Shown: positions 22,676 to 34,758, counted from the stretch's first letter. The stretch: DNA of 64,000 nucleotides from Selaginella moellendorffii (GCF_000143415.4 NW_003314309.1:1053199-1117198), one strand, 5' to 3'. Made by a program: numbers and translations. The notes: generated by a model not told the origin, from the sequence alone.

Positions 22676-23734
22676 TTACGCTCCGGCTCTCGGTCTGGAT
22701 CCACACAGGCGCTTTCGGATCTGTTGCAAAATCTCGTTAGATAGATTTTCCATCGGAAAGGAGAAACTCTTTGCTTACTTCTGGGAGGTTTTGCTTGTGA
22801 ACGATTTCGAGGCGAGAGTCCAGAGTGTTGTCACACACGATCTTGCCGTCCTTGGTTGCGAGAACTATCCCTCCGGCGCTGCAAAGACATGGAAGTTATT
22901 CTTGATCCTTTGGAAGAAATGAAAGAGATGGATCTACCAGGAGAGGCCGTCGGCTTGGCGAGAGGGGAGGAACTTTCGATTGTCCACCATGACTTCCGAG
23001 AGCTGCAGCTTGGTCTTGGACGTGTACTCGTCTTTCGCGGAGTCGACGACAGACTCGACGAGATGACGGTCGGATTCTCGGCAGCGAATTTGCACGGCAG
23101 GCTCCTTCAATCTTATCAGGGCCTGAGTTGAAAGGAAAGAAACGAGAAAAGCTCTTTGCTACTGATCGACAAACTGGGAAGACTTACCTGGACGATGAGG
23201 TCTTTGAGAAGCTGCTTATAAGCTCCTTGGTTGTTTGATGTGTTTTGGAGCTGCTTCATGGCAGCGTCCTTCATCTCACGGACGAGATCGTCCTGCGCTT
23301 GCAGGATTTTCAAGCGCGACGCATTGAGCTGCGTGGAGTACTCGCTACAAAACAGCGAAAATCAAGCTTTTAAGCTGTCCGAAAGGAGGATAACGAGACA
23401 AAAAGCGAAGACAAAGAAGGATGGAACTCACATCTTTCGACGAACCTCGATTTGTTTCTCCTTGCGCTCGTATTCTTGGCGGACTTTCTTCTTCTCGGCC
23501 TCCACGATTTGCAGCTTCTCAATGTTAAACTCCTGGAAATCCAATGTCAGCTCCACCGAAGGAAAGAACCCATCCATCCATCTATCAATTTATTCCAAGT
23601 CTACAAAGAAGAGGAGGAGAAGAAAACCTTACCTCTTCTGCGGAGACCGAGATCTCGTTGGCTTTCTCCTCGGCTTCCTGGCGGATGAATCTCACCATCT
23701 GCGCGACCTGCTTGGCGACCTCGGCATCGTTCAT
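22676..23734 (-). CDS. VHA-E: V-type H+-ATPase subunit E
   Basis: Peripheral-stalk subunit of the vacuolar proton pump; with subunit G it forms the stator linking V1 to V0 on the tonoplast and endomembranes. Six exons (23633-23734, 23432-23532, 23188-23344, 22938-23122, 22779-22878, 22676-22720) give 229 residues, the normal size. The N-terminal half is a long charged helix (MNDAEVAKQVAQMVRFIRQE, KKKVRQEYERKEKQ). The C-terminal globular part reads ALIRLKEPAVQIRCRE, then GGIVLATKDGKIVCDNTLDSRL and LPEIRKRLCG. The stop lies 186 bp before the AGPR start in the same direction, and the HAD gene starts 200 bp upstream in the opposite direction. Confidence 0.93.
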
Positions 23735-23934
23735 CGTGGACGGCGCACCCGGGGATTTCGATCAGATCCAAGCGCCTTGGGACTGGAATCGCGAGAAGAG
23801 AGCAATCCAGCAATCCATTCCAATCCAATCCAATCCTAGCGTCTTACCTGCAGTGCTCCTCCTCTTTCTCCCTGCTGAGGCAATAAATTAGGGTTCTTGG
23901 TAAGAAATATCTTTGCTCATTGCAAGCTCTCTCC
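23735..23934. promoter_or_regulatory. Shared promoter between VHA-E and the HAD gene
   Basis: A 200-bp head-to-head spacer that must contain both 5' leaders and promoters. It contains repeated AATCC/CAATCCA words at about 23800-23840. No TATA box is evident. Confidence 0.5.
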
Positions 23935-24989
23935 ATGGCGCGTCTTGGAGCTGTGTTCTTCGATCTGGACGACACGCTGGTGCTCACTCACGCCGCGACC
24001 AAGATCGCCAACGACGCTGTCAAGGCCGTGCTCGCGAATCGAGCGCCGTCGTCCAATGCCGACGAGGTGGTGAGCGCGTTTCTCGAGGGTTTCAGCTCCA
24101 GCCCCTGGGATCCAGTCGGTCAGGTAATTCTAGCTTGGCGATTTAGCTACATTGCTGTGGATTTTATTTGTGGATTCCCCAGGTCGATGTTACGGAGTGG
24201 CGAGCGCGAATCTGGCACGTTGCTCTCCAGAAATGGAGCGTCCAAGACATAGAACTAGCCAGAGTGAGTCCATTGCTCCAAGTTGTTAGTTTACTACCTC
24301 CATCCTTTCGCTTTTTTTCTAGGATTTGCAAGCTTGCTTCGACCGGGAGAGAATGCTTGCGTTCCAGTGGGCCGAAGGTGTCGAAGCGGTAAGGAGATTT
24401 CTAGTTTTTCTTCTCTTTCTCTCGTTATGACTTTCGAGCTTTAGAAGAGCAGCTTGTGCGGGAGTTGCAAAATCAAGGCTTGAAAGTCGGGCTCATCACG
24501 AATGGACACACTGTGGTAAGCTTGTTCTTTCCTGGGAATCTTCACATGATAAAAGTTCTTGCAAGGTCCAAAGAGCGAAGCTGGAAGCGTGCAAAGCTCA
24601 AGAACTCTTCAACGTTATTCTCGTGGGTGGAGGTGAGGCCCTTCGTTTTTCTCTAACTCGGTGATAACTTTCGTGCAGAGGAGCCCCGAGAAAAGCCATA
24701 CAAGGAGATTTTTCTCAAGGCTTGCGAGCTTGCCGGGTGTGATCCGCGAGAATCTGTCATGGTTGGAGACAATCTCTCGACAGACATTCAGGTGGTGTGA
24801 TAAACAGTACGCGTTTTGGTGCTAACTTTGATGCATCAGGGGGGTCTAAACGCTGGATTTCTCGCAACAATCTGGGTGAACTTACACGGCCATCCACCAT
24901 CAAGCTCGATCCATCCGAGCTATACAATCTCTAGCATTGCGGAGCTACCTTGCGTGCTCAAGGAAATCCAGAGGAAGTACACCAATTAA
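23935..24989 (+). CDS. HAD-superfamily phosphatase
   Basis: Haloacid dehalogenase-type hydrolase. Seven exons (23935-24123, 24183-24263, 24323-24388, 24453-24515, 24566-24632, 24679-24791, 24840-24989) give about 242 residues. Motif I is FFDLDDTLV (nucleophile and acid aspartates), motif II is LITNG, motif III lysine is in REKPYKEIF, and motif IV is VMVGDNLSTDIQGG. The cap after motif I is alpha-helical, as in the subfamily I enzymes such as N-acylneuraminate-9-phosphatase and phosphoglycolate-type phosphatases. The substrate cannot be deduced. No clear transit peptide, so probably cytosolic. An ATG at 23920 would add five residues. Ends 74 bp from the convergent exonuclease-MutS gene. Confidence 0.88.
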
Positions 24990-25063
24990 GAAATCCATGG
25001 TATGGACCGATTTTCTTATATTCACGTATCAAACTTTCCATCTATCCAGAGCTAAAATGACAG

Positions 25064-28000
25064 TTAATCATCGACCAAAATTTGGAGTTTGACTGGGCGA
25101 TTGAGCAAGCTCTCGAACGCAGCCTCGAGAGCCGCGGCGTGCTCGTGCTGCTGGAACTTTCTAACGAACAGAGGAGACGATCCTATCGTCACGATTGCCG
25201 GCTGCGAGGTCTGTGAGATCGACACGAGTGATCCCTGCCAAAGAAGAACAAACCAACAAGTGAATCAATGAATCGTCTAAGTTCGCGGCAAGTACCTTTT
25301 GTGTCGCGAGAGCCAAGGTTGCTGGAGAGCTTTGAAGCACCGTGGACACTTGCTGCCATAGCTGCTCTAGATCTTCTCCTGGAGCTTGAGCGGGCTCCTT
25401 CGTCTTTGAATCTCTCGAGTTCTTCGTCTTGACTTTCGTAAAGCTCATGATCTTGTGCCAGAGATTTGTCCCTTGATCCGCATCCTCGTTTCCAGCTTCC
25501 TCACCACAGCTGCTGCTGCGCGCATTCTTCTCCAGAAGCTTGCCGGCCCTCCTGCGAATCCACTCCGGATAATCCCCGCTCTGGAAACCATCCGGCGGAG
25601 GAGCCAAGCCGGGAAACAATGCATGCGACGAAGAGAAGTGACACGCTGTAGCGTTCGCAAGCTCGGTGTGAAAGTTCTCGTAGTAGTCTTCCATGGCGAG
25701 TAGAGCTCTTGCGTTTACGTGGTTTGCCAGGTACTCCATCACTGCTCTCAACAAGGCTGCCTCGGTCTCTTGGAAGCCAGTTCTCAGCCGAAAGTCATCC
25801 AGAAGAACGAGCGAACTGCTTGTGACTTTGTCCAGGACCTTTCTTCCATCGGGCCAGTCGACGCTGTAGATTCCGTCCGCAATGGATAGTCGAGCTTCTT
25901 TAGCCGGTACAAAGCTGCCGATCTGTGCCAGCACCTGGATGAGAGCTACTTGTTGTAAGTAGCACGTCTTGCCACTGCCTCTGGGACCGGTGACGATGAG
26001 CAAGTCGGGCCTGTCTTCTACCTTCTTCGAACGACCGCGTCTCGGCTGGTAGCCCAGCGAGCACGAAGTCGGCTGGAAGTCTTTACGTATTTCAACCAGT
26101 GGATGTCTACCATCCACTATAGTGATTTGTCGTCCATCTGGTACTAGCTCTGGCTTGCTGAAATCCCTTGCTGCAGCGATTTCTGCATGAAACAAAACAA
26201 AGGTCGGCAATGGCGTCGTTTTGGAAAAGACATACCAGCGAAGTTGCAAAGGACGTCCAGTGCAGCCAATGCACTACTCGTTTCTTGTAGCGTCAGCAGC
26301 GAGTCTGTAACTTTCTTTCTCAGACTCTCCACAAGGTCCGAACGCTCAGAGATTGTATCGCTCGCTTCGAAACCAATGTCAGCATCAGTTGCGGAACTCC
26401 TTGCCACCTTCAGCAGAAAATACAAACGTAAGGTTCAAGCTCTTAGGCAGCCAAACGGTCAGTGTAGATCATTCAACATTCTATCAAAAGCCGGGACAAA
26501 CCTGAATCTCTTCGGCCAGTTTCTCGGCAAAAGCTTGATGGCGAATAACAGCCGAAAAATAATCATTTCCTGGAAATTCTTCAAGTATCTGAGAAATCCT
26601 GGGTAGCATCAACAGCGAGTCTGCCAAAGCAATAAGCTCGTCCCTGGAAAGCAGCTTGATCAGTACATTAGAAAGATGTTGCAGAGACCCACCAAGAAAG
26701 GGTGGACTGTCGTGCAATACTTCCCGAAAGGTTGGCAACATCCACCATGGTCGAGAGACAGGAACGCAATGCTTCACGAACAGGACTATTTTTTAGGAGA
26801 ACCTGAGGAGCTATTTAGTTGGATAAAAATCATAAGAGTCATTGCTACTGACCTCCACGGCATTTTGGCGTAAAAGAATCGATTCAAGACTTCTTAAAGG
26901 GTGTAACATCCATTGCCTCAGTAAACGAGTACCCATACTAGTTTTAGTTTCGTCCATTGCCCAAAGAAGGGACGCGGTCTCAGTTCTTTTACCTTCGACT
27001 AGCTGGAAATCACAATGATGAACAAGAACAGAATAGAGCTATTTAGTACCTCTAAGTAGCTTCTTACGCCTTCATCAAGACGAAGATAATCTTCGGTTTT
27101 ATACAAAAGTAATTGCCGAAGGGAAAGCTCGTCAAGTGCAAACGCTTGTATTTGCTGAACGTATCTGAGCACGAAAGTGTCACATACACTCCACTATAAA
27201 ACTCGCGATATAACTTAAGCATGCACCTTAGTAAGGCCCTGGCCGCAGAGTCAGTTAAAGACCACTGCTGAATTGCATCGACAGTTTTTTCTCCGATGTA
27301 TGGAAGTAAAAGCTGCACAATAGAAAAATGTCTCATCGTTTACAAAACTATAAAGACCTTACAGTATCATTTGAAATGGGAGAAAACTCTGACGAATCGC
27401 GTGCTACTACGCATACTTCTTCTAAATATGGTCTAATCGCCTGTGATGAGAAAAAACACAAAGATATATCATGAAGGCAAATTCAAGATCAACAAACTCA
27501 CTTGCGAGTTAAATATGGCCTCTCTTGGTTTTAGTCGACCCAGCTCGTCCATCAAAGCGGCCAAACCTTCAGATTGTGTAGCACAAAAATCTCCTGCAAT
27601 AAAGACGTAAGAAAGATACAAATATCATCATTTCAACCAACAGTACCGGTCGCTAAATCACAAAATGCTAGCCCCCAAGAAGAATCAGCGGACACGTTAA
27701 CTGCGACCAAATAATTATTATGTGTCTCGTCTATAATCCCTTCATCGAGAAGCATTCCTGGCGTCAAAACGCAGATAGATTCTTGGACCTCATCACCAAC
27801 CTATAACCATTTCCAAAACAGATATCAGCTTTGTATGCCTACAAAAAGCTTGCACGTACCTTTACAACGCTTATTCCTCTATCGAACAAAATTTTTGTAT
27901 ACACATAAAATTTACACGCTGGAAACCTCGTAACTGGAACTTCGATCTGCGTTTTACATCATCATCGTAAATCAGAGACGGTAAACGTAGCAAGCAACGT

Positions 28001-29674
28001 ACCTCGCCATCTTCGACTGTGCTTTGCCGAATCTTGCACGTTCTAGACAAAGAGATTGCATCTTCAAAAAGAGCCTGTAGCGTCATGTGCATAAAGAAAG
28101 CTCTCAGAGTGCGGAATGTAATACCTCGTAAAAGTCACCAGCTTTTAAGAGGTGAATAAAGCTTGGTCTCTTTCTTTTTGCCTCGACATAGTTCGCAAGA
28201 GCAGGGCTCAAAACTGTAGAATCCACAGATCCGGTATCCAGAAATGTCCTGCTCGACTGCTGCTCCATCTCAACCCTGACCCCTTCCACATCTTCTTCTA
28301 ATACCATCTCTTCCTCCACTTCATCAACCGTGATTTCCAGTTCCAAATCCTCCCAAGGAACGTTAAGCCTATCCTCCTTTGTCAGCTCCTGTGTAGCTGA
28401 TGAATCCGTCACTAACTCCCCTCTATCCATATCTCGGAAAAGCTTGGAGCTGGCGTATACTTCGTCAGCGGTGAAGGCCTTTTCTAAAAACTCACTGGCC
28501 GGAAGCTGAAGTTCGGATACTATTGCCTCCAGCACCGAAGCAAGCATATTCACATCTGCCATGGCGCGATGTGCACGCTCTGTGGAATGCAGACCATATG
28601 CTTCATGTAAAACAGAAAGTTTCAAAGACCGCCAGTTATATCCTGTAGTACGGTTATGAGACGCGAGAAATGGTATTTATAAACACGTACCGAATTTTTT
28701 CTTCGTTTCCCGAGCCAGAGGCATGGAATCTAAAAAGAGCCACCACTCAGGAACTTGTATCCCGCAACTCTGAAACTCTTTAAGAAGAAATGGAACGTCA
28801 AACCTCTTCCCGTTGTGCGCGACAAGGATAACAGGCTCATCACCCTTTCGACGGCTTTCTACAAACTGAATAATGGACGGGCCAACCTCTTTCCAGCTGC
28901 GAGGGAAAAAGAAAGAAAAGATAATGAAGTACGAACACAAAAGTAGTTTTCTTACCTGGGAACATGAGGCTTGTTCACCATCTGATTCGTTATTCCTGTA
29001 ACAGCTGTTATAAGGTAAGGAACAGTCCGGCCGGGATTCACTAGAGCAGAAATGGTACTGCGATCACCCCCAGCAAGATCACGAGCTGCAAACTCTATAA
29101 TGCGATCACCAGCAGCTCTAAAACCTGTTGTCTCGAGGTCGAAAACGATGATCGTCATCTTTGGAGCAGGAATTTCTGAAGTAATGCTGCTGTCACTTGT
29201 GCTGCTAGCCAAAATCTCTTCTTTGCTCCGTAGCAGTACCTCACTTTCCTGTGACGATGCCCCACTTTGCTCCAGGCCTGTTCGCTCCAAGACGCTCGAA
29301 GAAACCTTTAGCTCCATCCCATTGTCAGTTTGAAATCTTACGCTTTCTCCAAGATCTTTGGAGACTTTGGATGTGGAGGTTTCGATCTCGGAGCTCCCGA
29401 TCTCTTCCTCCTCACGTAAAGCTTGATCGGGACTCGAGGATGCCCACGTTGAAAATCTAGAGCGCAAGAACTGGAGCTTGATGTCTCGCAACGATGTCCT
29501 TGACAAGTAACGAGGATGAGGCTTGACGATAAAACACCTGAATGGCCCGATCGATCGACTGGAAATCACTGGAAACGGCAAAAATTTACCTGGAAGAACA
29601 GCACGAACACGAAGAAGGAACAATTCGCCCGACGAAGAGCCTTGCTCCTGCGAATTCGTGCTTGAGGAGTCCAT
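25064..29674 (-). CDS. DEDDh exonuclease-MutS fusion with DnaX-like tail
   Basis: Many small exons read as one protein of roughly 1300 residues. The first ~170 residues are Ser-rich with basic patches, possibly an organelle transit peptide. Next is a DnaQ-type 3'-5' exonuclease: FDLETTG (about 29,130), HNGKRFD, and HRAMADVNML (about 28,560), giving the DEDDh set. After an acidic linker comes MutS: the N-terminal mismatch-reading segment with GDFYE (about 28,130), connector and core helices (ETASLLWAMDET, GTRLLRQWMLHPL), RHPLVE, Walker A GPRGSGKT (about 25,975) and LAQIGSFVPAKEA. The ATPase is divergent: LVLLDDF instead of DE, no GRGTST, no FATH histidine. Splicing an intron near 25,240-25,290 adds a tail (LWQQVSTVLQ...SSPLFVRKF...AALEAAFESLLNRPVKLQI) like the end of cyanobacterial DnaX; unspliced, it stops at 25161. 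No gene boundary is visible between exonuclease and MutS parts, but transcripts are needed to prove one mRNA. Confidence 0.75.
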
Positions 29675-30239
29675 AGCACGCAATGCCGGACTCCATATTC
29701 TCCACGATCTTCCTGACGATGCCGGGGCTCATATTCGCAGCTCACGGGCACTCACCGAGGAGAATCGCTGCCCGCATTGCAATTCTTCCTCACATAAACC
29801 CTAAAACTTGCTCCAACCCTAACCCACGCTATCCGCTGATGTGTCGTAGTCACAGTGACGTGGCCTGTCCACTGTGGACGCCACGTCAGGTCTTCTTCCG
29901 CCTGTTCTTCTTCCACATTCTTTTAGGACCTGGAGGGAAGGGCGCGCCCTGGAGCTCTGGCATAGCGCTAGGGTTTGTGGAAGCGCGCGTGGATAGCGGC
30001 ATCTTGGCGCGCTTTGGAGGAGCGAAATCTTTCTGCGCGAGCTATGGGGTGAGTGAGCTCAGACTAGAATTCCTGCATTGCGCATCCACCGGGTGTGAGA
30101 TTTTCGGCAAGATCAGGCTAGATCCAGGCGATCTATGGCGGAAGAATTGGTCCTAGAATGTAGACTTCAGTGCTTAGTTTTGCGTTATTGGAGACTTACC
30201 TATAAGAATGTGTGATGTGATGTTCTTAGGAGTCAAGAG
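29675..30239. promoter_or_regulatory. Divergent promoter between the MutS fusion and PATROL1-like gene
   Basis: Head-to-head spacer of about 560 bp with leaders for both genes. It contains a 33-bp near-perfect palindrome at 29856-29888 holding two ACGTG cores. An ATG at 30135 (MAEELVLE) may be a small first exon of the plus-strand gene. Confidence 0.5.
29856..29888. promoter_or_regulatory. 33-bp palindrome with paired ACGTG boxes
   Basis: The arms TGACGTGGC and GCCACGTCA are perfect inverted repeats, and between them GTCCAC-T-GTGGAC is another perfect inverted pair; only a CT dinucleotide is unpaired. TGACGTGG is a bZIP (G/C-box hybrid, ABRE-like) core, so this looks like a dimer-of-dimers site. 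Binding is inferred. Confidence 0.65.
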
Positions 30240-33200
30240 ATGCTACTCCAGAGGTACCGGCGTGACAGGAGGGAACTTCTCTCGTTCATTCTATCGGCTA
30301 GCATTTTCCGCAAGGTGGTCATGCCTCCCGGAGCTGTCACTCTTGACGATATTGATCTAGAGCAAGTTAGCATTGATTATATCCTGGAATGCGCGAAGAA
30401 AGGTGAGGTTGAATGCTTTTGCTTTTCTAAAAGATAGCTTTTCTGATAGGTGGAATTCTCGAGCTTTCGGAGGCGATTAAAAAGTTTCACGATGATGCTC
30501 ACATTCCAGCGGTGGTATGTTCTGGTGACGTGCTGCTAATTCACACTAAAAGTTTTCTGGTTCTACAGGCAAATTCTTTAAAGGGTGACATCTATTATCT
30601 CGTTACAGATCCGCAAGTTTCAGGTCCACCTCCTATGCGCTCGGTCCCTGCGCCTGCGGCATTGAGTCCACCAGTCGCAAAATCATCGCTATCCAAGTCT
30701 ATATCTATACAGTCAACTCCATCGCAGCAAATCTCCGTTGATGACGAGATTGATGATTTTGAAGATGACAATGAGGTGACGGGGGAGCTGTCAAGAAGAA
30801 AGCTAAATGACGCGAGTGACCTCGTTTTGAAACTTCCTCCCTTTGCTACTGGTATGTCGTGTTACTTTTTAGATTTTACTACTAAAGCTCCATTTCTCAG
30901 GTTTATCCGAGGATGATTTGCGTGAGACTGCTTACGAAGTTCTTCTTGCATCAGTTGGTGCGACAGCGTATGTTTCACAGTTGATATGTTATCTAAGCGT
31001 TAATACTGGCTGGAACAGGGGTCTTGTTGCACCGCCCAAGGAAAAGAAAGAGGAAAAGAAAATGAAGCTCGTGAGGAAGTTTACCAGGAGTAAGTCCGAA
31101 AAGCACAAACCCGAGCCAACAAAGGCACAGGGGCTTGCTGGTTTACTGGAACTAATGCGTACACAGCTGGAGGTTTTTCTTTTGTTTTCATTTATTACAG
31201 CTACGGACATTTTATTTCTCTGTTTTCAGATTTCTGAGGCTTCCGACAAAAGGACAAGAGAAGCCTTGCTGCATTCTTCCGCTGGGAGGGTGGGCAAAAG
31301 AATGGACACTTTACTCATTCCACTTGAACTGCTTTGCGGTATTTCGAGAGCAGATTTCACGGAGAAGAAAGTTCATCTACGCTGGCAAAGAAGACAGGTA
31401 AATGTAAGTTAAACTTGTTTTTCAGCTGACATAGTTTGTTACAGCTAAATCTTCTAGAGGAAGGCCTTGTCAATTTTCCTGCTGTAAGTTTAGAGCACAA
31501 TGATCGCCAAGCTGGCGAGTTGAGAACATTAATAGCTAAGATAGAGGAAGCAGAGGTAAAAAAAAAAGGGCTCGTTTTTATGTCTGAAAACTGTTTCTTT
31601 GTTGCTTGTAGACATTACCATCCCCCGCGGGTCCAGCACAACATGCCGAGGCTTTGAAAGCGCTAAGAGGTGTTTCATTAGCGTTGGCAGAAAGAGCTAG
31701 CAGAGGGGATCAGATTGGGGAAGTTTGTCATTGGGCTGATGGCTATCATCTAAACGTTCGAATCTACGAAAGGTTGCTCAGCAGTACGTTTGATATTCTG
31801 GATGAAGGACAGCTAATCGAGGTAATTTCACAGGCTCTAGTTGAAATTATTACGATATGGTTTTGCAGGAGGCAGACGAGATCCTTGAGCTTCTCAAATC
31901 TACATGGAAGATATTAGGAATCACTCAAACTGTGCATAACACCTGTTATACATGGGTCCTTTTCCGCCAGGTAACCATTTTTTCCACATTGTACGTCAAC
32001 TTGGATACTACATGTGTGTATATTTAGTTTGTCATCACTGATGAAGTCTCGCTTTTACAACATGCTGCACAACAAATGAAAAGAATAGCATCTGATAGTC
32101 AACGCAGCGCACAAGAAAGAGCGTATATGAAGAGCTTGCGGTCTACCATTGTTTTGAATGGCACGTCCCAAGATCTTTCTTTTGTTCAATCTATAGTCGA
32201 GCCTATCAAGACTTGGGTAGAGAAGCGGCTTAACGATTACCACCTGCATTTTTCCGAGGTACTTACATGACATTTTCTTTGTTATAGCCATGACATTTTG
32301 ATGCAGGACGCAGCGAAAATGGAACAGTTTATTACGTTGGTTATGATCGCTGGAAGGTTAATAGCAGAAGAGGACGAAAAGACCGAAGTAAGCGTTTGAT
32401 AGAGATAAATTCGGAGGTTTGATTTTTCTTTGTTCAGATAACGAGAATGACGTCGGCAGCAAATCAAGCAGCTATTGCTAAACAGGCAGAGGAGTATATT
32501 TGGTCCTCAGTAAAACTCGCTTATGAGAGGGTATGTCATGATTTATTCCTCCAGGTGATACTACTTACAGTTTTTATAGGCTTTGGAAGGTGTGGATGCT
32601 AAATCTGAAGCAGAGCACGATCATCCTCTGGCTTTGCTCGCGGAAGATGTGGAAGCTCTTGCCAGGAAAGATGCTTCAACCTTTGCCCCCATTTTGTCTC
32701 GTTGGCAACCGCAAGCCAAAGCTATCACTGGCTCTCTCTTGCATACGCTGTACTACAAAGAACTGGTACCTGATTTGGTTTTCATTCATCTTTCATTTCT
32801 AAGTAACCTGTTTCTACCTAGAAACCATTTCTAGACGGTGTATCTCACTTGACAGATGACGTTGCGTCTGTTCTTCCTGCTGCTGATAGCCTGGATCGCT
32901 ACTTGACCGAACTTGTTGGAGCTGTTGATGATGGTAACAACGTTTATCGCCAGCAAATGACTTTTTATGAGGTGAGTAGACAACCCTTTCTAATTGCGAT
33001 GCGGATAACTTTTGTTGTTCGAAGGTGGAAAATCTGTCAGCAACTCTTATCATGCGTTGGGTAAACGCTCAACTGAGCAGATTGTCTGACTGGGTTGATC
33101 GTACTGTTCGTCAAGAGGTACAAACATTGTATTTTTTATAATCATGACATGTAGCCTGTAGAAATGGGAGCCCTTGTCCATGCAAAAGCGGCAGGGGGAA

Positions 33201-34758
33201 TCAGTCGTTGAGGTTTTTCGCATTATAGACGAGGTTTGTTGTCGTTGTTTTCAATTCTGCTTCTAACCTTTTTAGTGCAGACCGTTGAGCAATTTTTTGG
33301 TTTGAAGCTTCCAATGAAAATTTCTCTTTTGAAAGGTCTAACAAACGGCTTAGACAATGCACTACAGTTGTACTGCAATAAGATTGTCGGTCAGCTAGGT
33401 ACGTGGATATTGCTTGTATGTTTCTATTTATTTCTGTCAATGCAGGCACCAAAGCTGATTTAATTCCTCCTCCACCAAGTTTGACACGTTATGGTAAAGA
33501 CACTTCTTTGAAAATGTTTTCGAAAAAGAGGTTCGTGGATCCTGGCCTACCGGATGATAGGAGAGGGGACGATATTAGACTTCTCACAACGTCCAGGCTA
33601 TGTGTTCGTCTTAATTCCATTTACGTGAGTTTGTTTCATGAACTAATGGTTCCCATGGACTGAGTATTTTTACCTTTGTAGTATATACTCAATCAAGTGG
33701 ACGTTCTAGAAGACAACATCCGAGATCGATGGCGTTCTGGAAAATCAACTATAAAACCAAAAACTGAGGCAAATGGAAGTGAGTATATTTATCATGTATT
33801 TCCCCGTTACTTACATATTTGCAGGAAACGGAGATGTAAGAGTGAGGCCTCTTGACGAAATCTCGTCTTCATTTGATGGTTCTCGAAAGGCAGCAAATGC
33901 AGCAATTGACAAGATATGTGAATTCACAGGTATGAATTCTCTGTGCTTTTTTCCAACCAGAGACTTAACGCTCTTTTAGGAACAAAATTGATTTTCTGGG
34001 ATATGCGAGACCCATTCATCGATGGGTTGTATAAAGGAGGCGTTACGGAGGCACGGATGGAACAAGTTGTTAACAACCTTGATCCCGTAAGAACGTTCAA
34101 ACGTGCTCCACTGTGCGGTTTTTAACTCGATCTTAATATTTCCAGATTCTGGGACAAATTGTTGAAATGGTGGTAGAAGCGTTGAGAGACAGACTTGTGT
34201 TGGGCCTTTTGCAAGCTGCAATCGTAAGAAACTCCTACGAGGTTTTGATTCTCACCACAATGGCTTTGCAGGAAGGTCTTATCCGTGTGCTTCTTGATGG
34301 TGGCCCTTCGCGTGCATTTTCCCATAATGACGTGGATATGCTGGAGCACGATCTTAGAGTGTTGAAGGTTTGTAGGATTCACCGTGTCCTCGCTCATGCA
34401 AGCCTTGTGATGTTTCTGCTAGAATTTCTTCATTGCCGAAGGGGAAGGTCTTCAGAGGGGAGTTGTCGAAAATGCTGCTGCCCCTGCACAACAGATTATC
34501 GAGCTATATCGACTTGAGGTGCACATCTTTTTTGCTCATGTCGTGATCAAATTTGTTGCGTTGCGGCAGACATATGTGTTAATCGAGAACTTTCGTAAAG
34601 CAAGCGACCGGATGGCAAGCGGTACCAGCGTCCAGCGGACGGGGATTCGAGCTGCAAGCGACGCAGACACACTGCTTAGAATACTTTGCCACCGCATGGA
34701 CGACGACGCCTCACAGTTTCTCAAGAGACAGTACAAGTTGCCAAAGTCAACGGCGTGA
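30240..34758 (+). CDS. PATROL1: PATROL1-like MUN-domain (DUF810) protein
   Basis: Munc13-like tethering factor; Arabidopsis PATROL1 directs the proton ATPase AHA1 to the plasma membrane and controls stomatal opening. About twenty exons with short introns give roughly 1070 residues. The start reads LLQRYRRDRRELLSFILSAS, then MPPGAVTLDDIDLEQVSIDY and a Ser/Pro-rich linker (about 30620-30740). Next is SEDDLRETAYEVLLASVGA with a basic patch, then the long helical DUF810/MUN body (RWQRRQLNLLEEGLVNFP, VFRIIDETVEQFF, LRVLKNFFIAEGEGL). It ends DASQFLKRQYKLPKS. No transmembrane segment or C2 domain. An upstream exon from the ATG at 30135 is possible, but I could not find a splice that keeps frame at both ends with confidence, so the N-terminus is uncertain by about 10 residues. 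Confidence 0.9.

Noticed and set aside
30135-30160. ATG at 30135 as the definite first exon of the PATROL1-like gene
   Set aside because: The peptide start is attractive but I could not find splice sites joining it in frame with the exon at 30240; noted only as a possibility.
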